24,818 nt of DNA. Origin: Conidiobolus coronatus NRRL 28638. Taxonomy: Eukaryota; Entomophthoromycota; Entomophthoromycetes; Entomophthorales; Conidiobolaceae. The position numbers and the translations under genes were made by a program. Below, piece after piece: positions 1 to 11,203 of the stretch (position 1 is the stretch's first letter; every line of letters starts with the position of its first letter). The notes under the pieces were generated by a model that searched no databases, had not been told where the DNA came from, and saw only the letters and a list, made by a program, of their open reading frames with translations. The stretch is from the NCBI GenBank assembly GCA_001566745.1, contig KQ964515.1, positions 58,240 to 83,057 on the forward strand, read 5' to 3'.

Positions 1-172
1 AATTTATTTTAGAGCAAATACATTATAAATAATATAAATACAACTTAGTTACAGCAAATATCATTTATATTGCATTTATATTTAGCTTACTTTAATATCC
101 CATAATTAAAATATTCAAATTCGATTATAAATTAATTTGCCAACAAAAATTACTAAATCAAAAATAGAAATT
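1..172. other. AT-rich left edge upstream of MCM10
   Basis: Very AT-rich sequence before the first in-frame ATG of MCM10. The MCM10 frame is closed by a TAA at 128-130. There is a possible splice acceptor (AATAG) ending at 166, so an upstream coding exon could lie outside the window. No other feature is seen. Confidence 0.4.
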
Positions 173-1531
173 ATGTATACAAAAATTGAGGATTTTAGTT
201 CATATATCCAGCAAGTCCCCTCAAGCTCGAAATTAATTAATAATTTAATAGAGCAAAGCGAGTATAAAAACTTTAATGAGATTAACTTTATGCTTAGTGG
301 GAAGTGGTTTACTTTTGGAATAATTTTAAAACCTCCTAAAATTATAAAGAGTAGCTTTGGAAATGGTTACTTATTCACTACTTTACTCTGCTTATTAAGC
401 TTTAAAAAAATTCCTATTTTTATTGATATCAAAAAGAAAGTAGAATGGTAATTAATAATAGTAATGTTTCCACTACACATACTAATAGTATATAGTTGTA
501 AACTTATTGAAGATAAAAGCTTTAAGCTATTTGATTTTTTACTCCTGTTTAACCCCATTCTACTATCACCATCTTCAGTGGTAATAAATTAGCAAATAAA
601 CTCACTATATAGCATTTATTTATTTATTTAGGATGGTGGATCTATAGGTCTAATGCTTGATTGTAATAATAATAATATATCAAGCTCAAAATATATAAAT
701 GAATCGTTCATTAATTTGGGACCTTCTAAAGGCTTTAAATTCTGCAATTCTATCAGTAATCTTGGGCGATGTGATGAAGTTGTTAATAGGTAATTCAATA
801 ATAGTCTAGCTACACTATTTATTAAAACTCCCCAGTGACAAGGGCCAAGATTATTGTAATAATCACTTAATGGAGACTATTTATAAAAACAAGAGAATGG
901 ATCTAGCAACAAGGTAACTGAGAAAACTCAGTTATATACTTTGCTAATAATTTATTAGTACTTTTGGACCATTAATAAAATTAAAATCAAGCCAAGCTCA
1001 CTCCTCTTGCTATGAACTGAATAACGAAGAAAGATTATTCCCTAATCAACAACCTAAAACTAAAGAAACCGAGAAAGAGAAAAAAGAAACTCAAGCAATA
1101 CGGTGGGTAGTAATTTTATACTTGTTAATTTTACTAATTTCCTTTTTTAGAAATAGTTTGAAATCTATAGGCAACTATAGTTCAAAATTACTTTCAGCTG
1201 CCAGCGAGCAATTAGGTAATCACATAGTAAATCTAACTAGCTGAAATATAATATTAAATTTAATTAGGAAATAAACAGTTTAAACCTTTAAAAGATTCCA
1301 AAATTACTAAAAAACAAGATAAAAAAGCAAATTCTAACAAGTTAACAAAACAAGTAGAAAATGCTAATAAAAAGGTAAGTAAAATAATAGTAATTGATTT
1401 AATAAATATTAATTTTATTATAGGAGTCTGGCTTATCACCATTAGAATTATTAAAACTTTATCACGTAAAATCTAAGGATAAAAAAGAAAAAGTCAAAAA
1501 TGATGAGGAATTTGAGTTGATTATTGAATAA
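173..1531 (+). CDS. MCM10: MCM10 DNA replication initiation factor, 8 exons
   Basis: Mcm10 activates the CMG helicase and binds DNA and Pol alpha at replication origins in the nucleus. Exons are 173-447, 496-580, 632-789, 836-913, 959-1102, 1151-1215, 1268-1374 and 1424-1531. They sum to 1020 nt (339 aa), and all seven GT-AG introns are 45-52 nt. The OB-fold opens with GKWFTFGIILKPPK near residue 55 and contains LLLFNPILL and GGSIGLML. A CCCH zinc finger follows: C158, C167, C180 and H183, from GFKFCNSISNLGRC and DYCNNH. After it comes KRMDLATSTFGPL, matching the conserved segment after the finger. The C-terminus is short and Lys-rich. About 570-590 aa is usual in yeasts, so this copy is short, and an N-terminal exon may lie left of the window. 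Intron 5 (1103-1150) needs a GTGGGT donor. Family identity is sure; the start is uncertain. Confidence 0.85.
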
Positions 1532-2779
1532 TAAAAACTTGCTATATATTTTATCTTATTTCCGTATTTTATTATTTTTAATAAATTATAAGATTTTTAA
1601 ATAATAGCTTTATTTTTTGTGGTTTAATTGAGATAAAATGAATAGTTATATTGGTGAAAATATATACTTTATTGCTATTGACTTATTCTGTTATAATAAA
1701 TGATATTTTTTGGATACGTATATATAAACTATATTTATATATTCTTAAAAGATTTCAACATAAACTCTATAAATAAATAAATTAAAATGAAATGATAAAC
1801 AACAATTATTCAGATAACTTGCATGCGAGCTTTAAAATATGTAAAATAATTACAGAGAATCGATATATATTTTCTTTCTTGATATAGATAACCTTATCTA
1901 AGTACTTAATCCAATGAATGGTATTATACAACTATTTTGTTAATATGTTAATATAAATTAATTAATAAAAGATTTATAGATAGCGATTATCTCTCTCCCC
2001 AAAAATTACTTTAATCCACTTCTCATACTATCAAATCTAAAACAATTTCTCAGATAAATATTTCGATAATTGTAGTTATTATTTATTTTAATAAAAATAG
2101 AGATGCTTTAATTTCAACTTAACAATAATTCAAAGAAATATAATACATGAAAAGTGGCTTATTAGCAAATATAGTTTACATGATAAAGTACTGTATTTAT
2201 CAATGCTTTGGTGTAATTTTAGAGATTTGGCTTATTAGCTTAATTAAATTTTAGTTAAATTATATACATCTCAAAATATAAAAATAAATTTGAAGAAAAC
2301 TATATTAATTTTTACACCAATTAAAATTAAACTAAAACTTAATACATACAAAAACGTCCAGTGACCAGTAAGAATGCATGATTTTTCACCAAATCTATTA
2401 CTGTATCGAGAGAACTATAATTAATTTAAAAAACAATCAAGCCACCTTAAAAACATAACATACACTATCTCAATAATCTAGTTATCAAATAGATTATCTA
2501 AATAAATACAGAAAATTTGCTATGATTTCATCTGATAATAATAATTATTGCTAGTTTCAGAGGATTTAATTCTACGTCACAGTAAATCAATACTGTTTTT
2601 CGTATTAATTTTTTCACTTTACATTTAATTTACAATCTGATTATTAAGTGACTAGGAGTTTAATTCGTTCTCTATAAAATTATTCATCATTATCTAATTT
2701 AATAGTAATTTCCTCAAGTATAAAACCTATTGAACTATTAATTTTTTTATTATCTCCTTCTCTTTTTATTTTAATAATA
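1532..2779. other. Intergenic, MCM10 to branching enzyme
   Basis: About 1.25 kb of AT-rich DNA with no recognisable gene, RNA or repeat. A TATAAAA element at 2673-2679, about 100 nt before the branching-enzyme ATG, is a plausible TATA box. A pyrimidine-rich tract (about 2738-2770) lies just before the start codon. Confidence 0.5.
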
Positions 2780-5020
2780 ATGACCCAAAATCAATTACTT
2801 AGTAAGAATACTAATTCTAATACGAAAAATATAAAACAAAATAAGGCTGAGGAAGATTTACCAGGATTAGTCAAATTAGATCCTTGGCTATCTCCATATA
2901 AAGATATTATTAACGCCAGGTAGCTATTATTATATATATTATTACAGAATATAAGTAACACTTATGAATTTTAGAACTGAAAGAGTTGATAATTGGTTAA
3001 AACAACTTGATGAACACGAAGGCGGCATTGAGAACTTTTCCAAGGGTTTTGAAAAATACGGTTTCCAAGTTACTAAGGAAGGTATTGTATACACTGAGTG
3101 GGCTCCAAATGCTGTTGAAGCCTATTTAATAGGTGAATTCAATAATTGGAACTTAACTAGTCACCCTATGAAGAAGAACGATTATGGTGTCTGGTCTATT
3201 ACTCTGCCTCGATTGGCAAATGGTGATCTCCCTATTAAGCATGAGTCAAAAGTTAAGGTATATATCACTTAGCTAAAAATTAATATACTATTAGATAATA
3301 ACATTTGAATTAGATTTCAATGATCACTCCTCAGGGTGAACGCATTGATCGTTTACCTGCATGGATTCGCAGAGTTACCCAAGATTTAAGTGTCAGTCCT
3401 TTGTACGACGCAGTTTTCTGGAATCCGACAGAAAAATATCAATGGAAATACGATAAAGAGCCCCTTGTTCAGCAACGTCGTATTCAATCAAAAGAAGGCT
3501 CCCTTAAAGTTTACGAAGCTCACGTGGGAATTTCGTCTCCAGAAAGTCGTGTAGGCACTTTTGATGAGTTCACTGATAATGTATTACCAAGAATTGCTAA
3601 ATTGGGCTACAATGCAATTCAACTAATGGCCATTATGGAACACGCTTACTATGCTAGTTTTGGCTACCAAGTCACCTCATTCTTCGCTGTCTCCTCAAGA
3701 TATGGTACACCTGAACAGTTCAAAAGATTAGTAGATCATGCCCATAAGCTTGGTTTAATCGTGCTTTTAGATGTTGTTCATTCACATGCTTGTAATAACG
3801 TTATGGATGGGTTGAATCACTTTGATGGCACTGATAGCTGTTATTTCCATGAAGGAGGTAAAGGAAGACATGATCTCTGGAATAGTCGTTTATTCAATTA
3901 TGGTGCTTATGAGCCTTTGAAATTCCTATTATCTAATTTGAGATTCTATATTGATGAGTATCATTTAGACGGATTCCGTTTCGACGGAGTTACTTCTATG
4001 CTTTATCTTCATCATGGTATTGGAACAGGCTTTTCTGGTCATTATGACGAATATTTTGTTCGTGACGTTGATGAAGAAGCTGTTACATATCTTATGTTAG
4101 CTAACCATATGCTCCATAAGCTATACCCTGATATAATCACAATTGCTGAAGATGTATCAGGAATGCCTGGATTATGTATACCTGTTTCTGAGGGAGGTAT
4201 TGGGTTTGATTATCGTTTAGGTATGGCCATCCCTGACATGTGGATTAAATTGCTTAAAGAGCAACAGGACGAAGATTGGAATATTGGAAATATTGTCCAT
4301 ACTTTAACAAATCGTCGTCATTTGGAAAAGACCATTTCCTATTGTGAATCTCATGATCAAGCTTTAGTTGGTGATAAGACTATTGCTTTTTGGTTAATGG
4401 ATAAAGAAATGTATGAGTATATGTCTGATCTCTCACAAAGGACACCTATCATAGACAGAGGACTTGCTCTTCATAAGATGATCAGAATGTTAACCCATGG
4501 TCTTGGAGGTGAGGGCTACTTGAACTTTGAAGGCAATGAATTTGGGCATCCTGAATGGTTAGATTTCCCTCGCGAAGGAAATGGAAACTCTTTCCATTAC
4601 TGTCGTCGTCAATGGAACTTGGTAGATGATGACCTTTTAAGATATAAATATTTGAATAGATTTGATGAAGCTATAGAAAATTTGGAAGACAAATACAAAT
4701 GGTTATCCTCTTCTCAAGCCTATGTCTCTCTTAAACATGAATCTGACAAGGTTATTGCTTTTGAAAGAGCTGGACTTCTATGGGTTTTCAATTTCCATCA
4801 CTCTAATTCCTACCAAGGATATAAGATTGGAGTCGATGTTAGCGGAAAATACGAATTATTGTTAGATACCGATCTTAAAGAATTAGGAGGACACCAAAGA
4901 ATTGACCCTAGCTATGACGAATATGAAACTCTAGATGAAGGCTGGAATGATCGCAGATATTCCATTTTACTTTATTTACCCAACAGATCTGCTCAAATTT
5001 ACAAGCTTAAATCAAACTAA
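2780..5020 (+). CDS. GLC3: 1,4-alpha-glucan (glycogen) branching enzyme, 3 exons
   Basis: This cytosolic enzyme cuts alpha-1,4 chains and rejoins them as alpha-1,6 branches during glycogen synthesis. Exons are 2780-2919, 2975-3257 and 3314-5020, giving 2130 nt and 709 aa, typical of eukaryotic GH13 branching enzymes (about 700). The N-terminus has the family DPWLSPYKD, then a CBM48 module around [18 protein letters not shown]. The GH13 barrel shows region I DVVHSH (residues 294-299), region [12 protein letters not shown] with nucleophile D365, region III IAED with acid/base E420, and region IV ESHDQ with H488 and D489. The C-terminal all-beta domain ends in [12 protein letters not shown]. The 55- and 56-nt introns fall at conserved protein segments, which fixes their borders. 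The start is the first ATG in the open frame. A CTG codon sits at a conserved Leu, so the standard code applies. No oddities. Confidence 0.96.
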
Positions 5021-5831
5021 ACTATACATATTGTAGTATATTCTCGTATATTAAACTCAGTAACTTATAATGCTTCAATAAATAACAATTTTTTACAAAA
5101 TTTATGAATGTCAATACATAAAAAAATTTAATGCTTTTTTACATGTATGTGATTAAGAGATTTATAATTTAAAACGAAACACATGCAGTATACTGCCATA
5201 ATGTAAGCATTTCGTCTGTTGGTTAGTTTGAATAGAATAATCTGAAGCCAATATTGATTACTTTAATGAATACTATTACGCTATTTTTGAAATTTATATT
5301 TATGTTGTATAGTTATATATAGGAATTAGGCTATCAGAAGTACAGATATTTAAATAGTTGAATATGCTGTAGCCAGCTAAAAACAGAAAAGATGTTTTTT
5401 GACGAATAAATTTTATATGTATAGCGAATATTTATTTAATATGATGTATAGCGAAGTAGTCAAAGCGCTAAAATTATAACGTATAATGAATAAAATATTT
5501 GAAGATGAATGAAGTAATAGTTTATTATTTACAAAAATAATTCAAAAAAGTTAAATAATGGGTGCGATTCGAATTTGAATTAAATTTACTGAAATTAATA
5601 TTGTGGGATTATTGTTGGGTAAATCAGTGAGTATCAAATACTAGTAAAAGCTTCTGTGAGTCCTTCCTTTCAATTCGCACGGCTATTATTAACGGGTAAG
5701 AACCATTCCATCCATTAAACAATCAAAATCAAAAAAATATGCCCAAATGATATATAAACAACATATAACTAAATATGATATACAAGTTTACTAATTATAA
5801 TCTAATTAGCAGCAACGAATTATAAATCAAA
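5021..5831. other. Intergenic and promoter region of RPL15
   Basis: About 0.8 kb without a coding gene. ATGTATAGCGAA occurs twice as a direct repeat at 5417-5428 and 5444-5455. The segment about 5570-5700 is less AT-rich than its flanks and probably holds the RPL15 promoter and transcription start. The 3' part may be a 5' UTR intron, listed separately. Confidence 0.45.
5696..5809 (+). other. Candidate 5' UTR intron of RPL15
   Basis: A strong donor GTAAGA at 5696 is followed by a TACTAAT branch site at 5789-5795 and a TAG acceptor ending at 5809. That predicts a 114-nt intron ending 22 nt before the ATG. Ribosomal-protein genes often carry 5' UTR introns, and the donor, branch and acceptor agree with the coding introns here. 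No reading frame tests it, so it remains a prediction. Confidence 0.4.
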
Positions 5832-6546
5832 ATGGGTGCCTACAAATATGTTGAAGAATTAGCTAAGAAGAAGCAATCCGATATCATGAGATATTTACTC
5901 CGTGTGAGATGCTGGGAATACAGGTACGTCCGTGTTCCCTTAGGTTAATGTTGCATTTATGCTTCATTCCGATGATTAGCGTCCACTTTTATACAATTTT
6001 GCTAACGTGGGTTTTTTTTCTAGACAATTGAACGCCATTCACCGCGCTTCCCGTCCCTCCCGTCCCGATAAGGCTCGCCGTTTAGGTTACAAGGCTAAGC
6101 AAGGTTTCGTCATCTACCGCATCCGTGTCCGTCGTGGTGGTCGCAAGAGACAACAACCTAAGGGTGCCGTTTTCGGTAAGCCCGTCAACCAAGGTATTAA
6201 CCAACTTAAGAGCCCCCGCTCTCACCGCGCTACCGCTGAAATGCGTGTCGGTCGTCGTTGTGGTAACCTCCGTGTCTTAAACTCATACTGGGTTAACCAA
6301 GACGGTACCTTCAAGTACTACGAAGTCATCTTAGTCGATCCCTCCCACAAGGCTATCCGTCGTGATGCCCGCATCCAATGGATCACTAAGGCTGTCCACA
6401 AGCACCGTGAATCTCGTGGTCTCACCGCTGCCGGTAGAAAGAACCGTGGTGTCGGTAAGGGTCACGGATTCAACAAGGTTATTGGATCTGGTCGTCGTGG
6501 TAACTGGAAACGCCGCAACACCATCTCCCTCCGCCGTTACCGCTAA
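5832..6546 (+). CDS. RPL15: 60S ribosomal protein L15 (eL15), 2 exons
   Basis: A structural protein of the large ribosomal subunit that contacts 25S/5.8S rRNA. Exons 5832-5923 and 6024-6546 give 615 nt and 204 aa, exactly the eukaryotic eL15 length. The protein begins [17 protein letters not shown], and the rest is near-canonical, including [16 protein letters not shown] across the splice junction and the basic C-terminus NTISLRRYR. The 100-nt intron (5924-6023) is about twice the local norm and has a GCTAAC branch site and a run of eight T before the acceptor. Codon use stands out: C-ending codons (CGC, GTC, ACC, AAG) dominate in an AT-rich genome, a sign of selection for high expression. 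Long open frames on both strands over 6331-6781 are shadows of this codon bias. Confidence 0.97.
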
Positions 6547-7378
6547 ACAATATGCTGATTTCTGTATTTTGTTCAGGCAATATAAAATCACCATTACATG
6601 TACATTTACTATTATTCATATCTTACTTTATAAATTTAATTTTTCGGCTAAATTTAGGATTTTGGTAACTTTTGAATATTCTATGTATTATATTTTATGG
6701 TTATTTTCAGATATTGGTATACTGCTGGCCACATATACACTAAATAATATAATTCATTACATCAAAATTTACCTCTTCTAGCACACTTATATTGAATACA
6801 TTGTCGTCATACTTTTTAACTACTTCAATTACTATTAATTAAACTTTTACAAAATACTCAAATTGCCAATATCTAATTATATCACATCTAAATATTATGT
6901 TTAATTTTTTAATATAGTTTAATATAACTTCCCTTTATGTACTTTATTCAGTGATTTATTGCTATAATTGATTTTGCTTAAATACTGTTGGGTTGTTTGA
7001 AAGATACTTCAAACTAGCAGATTTCATAGACTTTATTTTTATTCTGTCTTTACCAACTATAATACTCGTTAAATATTACTATTTATCAGTATAAAAGTAT
7101 TGATACGATTATTAAATATTTTATTGAATTTATTATTACTTATTAGCTATATTGCTAAGCAGCACATTAAGCTATAAGTATTCTTAATTGATAACTAATA
7201 TGATAATTTAAATAGTAATAAATACGAGTTTGCAAATATACATTTAGTGAATATATTATTAAGTTATTTTTATGATTATAATGAATATATAATCGAATTT
7301 ATTTAATCTATAGTTAAAATTGCAGGTATAGCAACTAAATTTGTTGGTATTATATATAAATGTTATACAGGTATGATT
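6547..7378. other. Intergenic between convergent RPL15 and BET genes
   Basis: About 0.8 kb of AT-rich DNA between two 3' ends. It must hold both polyadenylation regions. I see no gene, RNA or repeat in it. Confidence 0.5.
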
Positions 7379-10300
7379 CTAAGTCTCAGACTCTAAAAGC
7401 TCACCTTCTTCAAGATCTGGATTACCACCAAAAGTTTGAACAGTGTGAGGCACAATAGCTTCTTCTTCAACAGGAAGTTCAGTTGGAGGCTGAGAGTTAG
7501 ATGGTGGGTTAAAAGAGTTTACCGACTGAGATAAAGGAGTAGATAGATTAGGCGAGGCTTCGACTGAAGGGTTAGGAGATTGAATAATTGGCACTGGAGC
7601 AGATCGATTTCTTTCACGAAATGATGTGTCAATTTGTACAATTTGTTCAAACTCTGCCATTGTGCGATTTTGAAGTCCAAGATCTATACTGTTTCGCTAA
7701 ATGGTATAAGATTTATCGTGTAGGTGAAAAAACAGTTATTAAGAACTTACCAAATATTGTGATCTCTTCTCTCTTTCTTCATCTCTTAAAGCTTGATGCT
7801 TCTCTCTCAAATGTCTGCGAGAAGAGTTATCTTGAGCTCCATAATCTCTATTACGACGTCTTGACGACTTTTTACTTCTCTGACTATCATAGCTAGCTTC
7901 ACTTTTGAATGATGGTGTACCAGGATTGGTTTTTGAAATGGGCTCAGGAGATTGAGTTCTTGAGGGGGGTTCAGTCTATAATATTTTAAGTTAGTAAATA
8001 AACATTTGTGAAATTAAATCCAAACCCACTTTATCAGCTGTTTTGATTTTCTTGATTTGAACATTAGGGATTATATATGGTCTTATCGATGTGGCTTTTT
8101 CATCTAAACCAAATTTTAATACAAAAAATTAAAAGATTAAATAAATATATCAGATATACCATTAACAGGAGAAGGTGCTTTAGGCGAGCCTTGCGGCTCA
8201 AAGTTGCTGGTATCTGGTTCTATATACTTATTTCTCTAAAAACGTTTAGGTCAGAAAAAATTATGATTTATAAAAAATAAGCTAACCTTCGATTGTAATG
8301 GGGATTTGAGCTTATGGATGTCTAACAATCGAAAAGTAGAATCAGCAAATTGTAAATTTAAAATTTAAATAATAGATTGATCAAGTTTATTGATGATCGA
8401 AGCCTGCTGCAAGAATAATTCAATTTGAAATGAAATTTATGAAGAAATAAAGTATAAAAATAATAATTGCAAACAATAGGAAAAACCAGTTATTAATCAC
8501 TACTACTACCTGTGTCATCGCCATCAGAAGGTGCATCCGAAAGATCGGATGAGTCAGAGCTTAGTGAAGAGTGTCTTGGTTTCTTGCGAGGTTGAGGAGC
8601 TAAATTTGGTTAAATTAAAAACTCAAAGAGAGCAAAGTATAGTTACCTGGTGGTTTCTGAGAACGAGACTTTCGTTTTTGAGGCTTGTATTTCTCAGGTA
8701 CATTAGGTACATTTTCGACAACAAATGTATACAGCTTTCGCAGTGTACGTGGCTCAAGTGTATCAATATCTAACTCTATTTCATCTTGAGCCTAAATAAA
8801 AGCTATTAGTATAGTAATAATATGGAAACTTGATTAAATCACCTCTTGTAACTGCGGCATGTTTTGTTTGATTAACTCAACGACAGTTGCTAGCTGATCA
8901 GGTGTCAAAAAGTTAATATAATCGCTTAGAACTTTCTTTTCTTCATATGAAATTGGAACTGATGCTTCACGATCATTTTGGTCAATATTTGTCTCAGGTC
9001 GCGGAGCTGGCTTTGGTCTAGATGAGTAAGATTGTGGCTGTTTAGGAGCCTTTTCTTTTGGTCTATGTGATGGTTTCTTTGGTGATATTGACGTTGATTC
9101 ATGAGTTCTGGATTTAGAGTGCTTGAGTGAATGTATTTGATTTGAAAGTTGTTTCATATGTTTCGATATCTTAGCAGATGATGGTTGATAATCCCTTGAA
9201 GGATACCCTTCATCATCTGATGTATCTGAACTCAAACCATCGTTCATTGATTTTGGACGTGAATATGACTTGGAAGAAGTTTGTACATGGGCTGGTGATG
9301 GGGGTGGAACAGGAAGAGACTTCCACTTATTATTAAATAGCTCCTCTACTCTCTGCCCCATTATATAGACATCAGTACCAGGTGGGTTGAAAGTAAAGCA
9401 GTTTTTAAGCATCAATCGGACATCTGATTCAAAATCATATGCGGTAGTATATCTTCCTCCACTTAATTTTTTCTTAATGGTTGAAATATCCATGGGATTC
9501 TTGATTATCTTAGGATAGTCTGGAATATTTAACGCTACAGGATCTACAGGATCAAGAAATGGGAAAATAAAAGCATAGTTTGATTTTTTTTCAAACTCTT
9601 TAATTATAGAGTTGCAGTATTTGAGTTGTGCAGCGTTGTTAGCTTTAGAAGTATGTGATTTGGAACTTGCATGTGACTTTCCTGATGGAATAACAGCTTC
9701 CGATTTTATCGGAGCAGCTTTTGAAGCAGACGACCTTCTAGATGGTGGTTTTGGCTTAGATTTAGAAGCTTTAGATGATTTAGGTAGCTCATCATCCATA
9801 TAATCATCGACATTATAAGAGTTTTGGGATTTTGAATACTGTTGCTTAAGCTTATGGAATGCTCTTTGTAAATTGGCTGCCATTTTAGACACAGGAGCGA
9901 TTAAGCCATTATACAAATTACAGTTGGAAAATATAAGCTCAATATCATCGTAAAAATCGTCTATAGAAGAATACTCAACGTTGTCTAATTTTCGTTCAGC
10001 AGTTTGAAGGTCCATGGGCCTCTTTATAATTGTTGGATAGTCAGGCAAATTCATTGCTACATAATCTACAGGCGCGGCAAAAGGATCAGCATCGCGATGA
10101 TGCTTCAACTCTTTAATTATTTGGCGACAATGTTTAAGTTGCTCTCTGCTCATACTAGGCTTGTGAACAACAGGTATAGCTGGCGGACGTGATGATTTAG
10201 ATGCCTTGCCTGAATTTTGATTCTCCATAGATTTCTGTAAAGGCTCAGCCTCATATTTAGTAGGTAATGGATGAGCGTCATACTTTTTTCTCGGCTCCTC

Positions 10301-10925
10301 TTTGGCAACAGGTTTATCGTATTCTTGATGTGATGATGATGGAAGTTGGGGTAATGGAGATGAATATTGATTTGGTTCGTTTGACTGAGGATGTGGAGAA
10401 GAATGAATGGGACTTTGTTCAGCTTTAAAATGGTTATTTGTAGCATCATTAAACTCTACAGAATTATCTGAATAGTGGTGTGAATATGTTGGACCAATAG
10501 GACTAGAGTTATGACCAGAAGGTCCAACAGAATGAGGATTGTCAGGAAACTCCTGTTCAGATGGAGAATCAGATGCATCATATAGTGGACCGTTATATTG
10601 TGGTGAGCTTTTAGTTTCTATCCTATTTACTCCATTCTGTGAATTATAATTATATTCATGATGAGATGTTGAAGAATCAGATGAATAATCTAAATTAGTT
10701 AATGCGTTTGATTGAGGCTCATATTTGTTGTAATTATTATAATTTTCATTATGTGGAGACCCATTTCTGTAATTTGAGCTCTGTCTAAATATTAAAAATT
10801 AAATAATCAGTATAATTAGTCAAAATTATAGTTGAAAATTTTATCCAAATTAAAATTGAAATAAAATTATTTAAAACCCACCCTAGATTGCGTGGAGATA
10901 AACTTGAATCTCTTGAACTTGACAT
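7379..10925 (-). CDS. BDF1: BET-family double bromodomain protein (Bdf1/Brd4-like), 9 exons
   Basis: BET proteins read acetylated histone tails and recruit transcription machinery in the nucleus. On the minus strand the exons are 10925-10882, 10784-8843, 8791-8647, 8599-8510, 8321-8287, 8235-8160, 8103-8030, 7975-7751 and 7696-7379: 2949 nt, 982 aa. Residues 1-226 are Ser/Asn/Pro/His-rich. Bromodomain 1 spans about 227-330 (acetyl-lysine-binding N307 in LYN). Bromodomain 2 spans about 400-500 (N481 in TFNPP). The shelf Trp is replaced in both (DPF, FPF), as in fungal Bdf1. The ET domain is about 626-695 (YINFLTPDQLATVVELIKQN), followed by a Lys-rich then Ser/Asp-rich segment. Residues 741-982 come from exons after a 188-nt intron: Ser/Pro- and Arg-rich, a charged helix (LREKHQALRDEEREKRSQYL), then SIDLGLQNRTMAEFE, and an acidic end. 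If that intron is retained, the protein ends at 745 with GSSSD (stop at 8493). The BET core is certain. Joining the last five exons is inference from phase and from the lack of any ATG for a separate gene. Confidence 0.85.
8322..8509 (-). other. 188-nt BET intron 4 with in-frame stop if retained
   Basis: Donor GTAGTAGTAGTG at 8509 and acceptor GATTGTTAG at 8322. It is phase 1 at both ends and three to four times longer than most introns here. Read through, it adds GSSSD and a TAA at 8493-8495, giving a typical fungal Bdf1-sized protein. Between the internal AG near 8407 and the final acceptor there is no usable GT, so a microexon inside is unlikely. The AGT repeat offers several in-phase donors. 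Confidence 0.6.
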
Positions 10926-11106
10926 TTTTGTCGATTATTTATATTCAAGTTATTATCAAGTAAAAAATATATTAATATACAATATCAATTATAATTAATT
11001 TTCTGCTATGTTGGCTATTTTTACTATTTCTTTTATATCTTTGTAAAAGAGGATTAAAGAACATTGATAAAATCAAGTGGTAAGTTAGTTTTGTTAAACC
11101 CACTTT

Positions 11107-11159
11107 AAATCTCAATTTCAATTGGATAACATAAAAAGTCAGAATTGAAATTGAAATTT
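11107..11159. repeat. Imperfect inverted repeat, 17-nt arms
   Basis: Left arm 11107-11123 and right arm 11143-11159 are reverse complements at 16 of 17 positions, separated by 19 nt. The arms are built from CAATTT/AAATTG units, so chance in AT-rich DNA is not excluded. It lies about 200 nt upstream of the BET start codon and may fall in its 5' UTR or promoter. Confidence 0.5.
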
Positions 11160-11203
11160 AATAAAAATTGATTGGATAATAAGCAATAACAATTAAATTT
11201 GAT

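Noticed and set aside
1260-1442. 60-codon minus-strand frame
   Set aside because: Antisense to MCM10 exon 7 and its flanking introns, which are supported by frame and family match.
6331-6781. Open frames on both strands over the end of RPL15
   Set aside because: Shadows of the strongly biased RPL15 codons; the plus-strand one runs on into AT-rich 3' flank.
7588-7896. 102-codon open frame on the plus strand
   Set aside because: It lies antisense over the BET C-terminal exons and an intron. Its translation has no family features.
7379-8321. A separate gene downstream of a short BET gene
   Set aside because: No ATG occurs between the possible BET stop (8493) and the intron starting at 8286, the first in-frame Met is far downstream in TMAEFEQ, and exon phase joins perfectly to the BET frame. 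Treated as BET exons, with the alternative noted.
9612-10192. Plus-strand open frames over the BET bromodomain exon
   Set aside because: Antisense shadows of a clearly coding exon.
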